From positions 23,607-87,606 of the forward strand of contig NZ_JBJGXI010000019.1 in assembly GCF_045635475.1 (NCBI RefSeq): a stretch of 64,000 bases of DNA, given 5' to 3'. The translations under genes and the position numbers were made by a program. The notes under the pieces were generated by a model. The model searched no databases and was not told the DNA's origin. It was given only the letters and a program-made list of their open reading frames with translations. This document shows positions 63,784-64,000 of the stretch, piece after piece; position 1 is the first letter of the stretch; every line of letters begins with the position of its first letter. Source of the stretch: JBJGXI01 sp045635475. GTDB lineage: Bacteria; Bacillota; Bacilli; Bacillales; Amphibacillaceae.

Positions 63784-63980
63784 AAAAGCGCAGAGCGCCG
63801 GTTAGCGACGTACGGACTGGACTGAACCGCAGGAGATAAAGGAAACATGGCCCTACATAGGGGGTATGTCGACGTTGGACGACAAGTCCGCTTTTAGTCG
63901 ACCTTCCATAAACCTGAATCGATGTTGACTTATCGTGTCATGAGGTGAGGGAAGTCTCGCTAGTCGCTGGACGTGGCTAA
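63784..63980 (+). repeat. Structured dispersed repeat, copy C (short form)
   Basis: It begins AAAAGCGCAGAGCGCCGGTT, as copy A, and ends at the same CGTGGCTA. The hairpin core is at 63868-63902, identical to copy A. A CCCT/AGGG hairpin precedes it. It lacks the two inner segments of copy A. The last 20 nt of the window hold nothing recognised. Confidence 0.85.
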
Positions 63981-64000
63981 ATAACTCAGCAAGATATCCA

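Overview
The window looks like chromosomal DNA of a low-GC, spore-forming, probably halotolerant member of the Bacillaceae. The evidence is AGGAGG-type ribosome binding sites, CcpA-like cre sites, a GerA/GerB/GerC germinant receptor operon, a DUF3231 protein, a Yxd-type (BceRSAB-like) peptide-sensing module, a B. subtilis-like gan locus and a betaine/carnitine osmolyte locus. The genus is not certain; an Oceanobacillus/Virgibacillus/Gracilibacillus-like organism would fit. I see no rRNA, tRNA, CRISPR array or intact insertion sequence.

Layout. 0-4 kb: a truncated PAS-GGDEF-EAL cyclic-di-GMP protein and a DUF3231 protein, followed by the first of three copies of a structured dispersed repeat. 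4-13 kb: small accessory and stress genes (YdeI-like, two SRPBCC proteins, an ECF sigma/anti-sigma pair with its probable own promoter, a 5-FCL-like protein, a damaged MazF-like toxin with its small partner, a SMI1/KNR4 protein, an Lmo0937-type membrane peptide and a PH-domain protein). Two genes here look frameshifted. 13-18 kb: a FixH-like lipoprotein and a PepSY membrane protein, then an ABC/LytTR regulator-transporter module, then a decayed copy of the PepSY gene's 5' end. 18-23 kb: the yxdJKLM-yxeA-like envelope-stress module.

23-33 kb: a galactan locus, ganS-ganP-ganQ-ganA-ganB with divergently read-out control by GanR. The wall-anchored endo-galactanase (LPDTA signal) cuts galactan outside the cell, GanSPQ imports the oligosaccharides and GanA hydrolyses them inside. 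Matching 16-bp palindromes upstream of ganS and ganR are probable GanR operators. 33-39 kb: a LysM/SleB-type wall hydrolase and a germinant receptor operon.

39-52 kb: a second sugar locus, made of a YesMN-like two-component system, a CUT1 ABC importer without its own ATPase, two Gfo/Idh/MocA dehydrogenases, two xylose-isomerase-like TIM barrel proteins, a ThuA-like protein and an AraC regulator. There is no glycoside hydrolase, so glycosides may be broken down through 3-keto intermediates. 52-60 kb: a carnitine-to-glycine-betaine pathway (BKACE, carnitine dehydrogenase, thioesterase, an unexplained nitrilase-family enzyme) joined to a complete OpuA-type transporter and controlled by a TetR protein with visible operators. 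60-64 kb: a DHA2 drug-efflux-type protein, a short-chain dehydrogenase, and a repeat-rich end with a four-unit nested palindromic element, a 52-bp tandem array and the third dispersed repeat.

The least explained structures are the nested 50-bp-periodic element present at both 46.1 and 62.1 kb, the three-copy structured repeat, the hairpins placed after all three solute-binding-protein genes, and the glycosidase-free keto-sugar locus.
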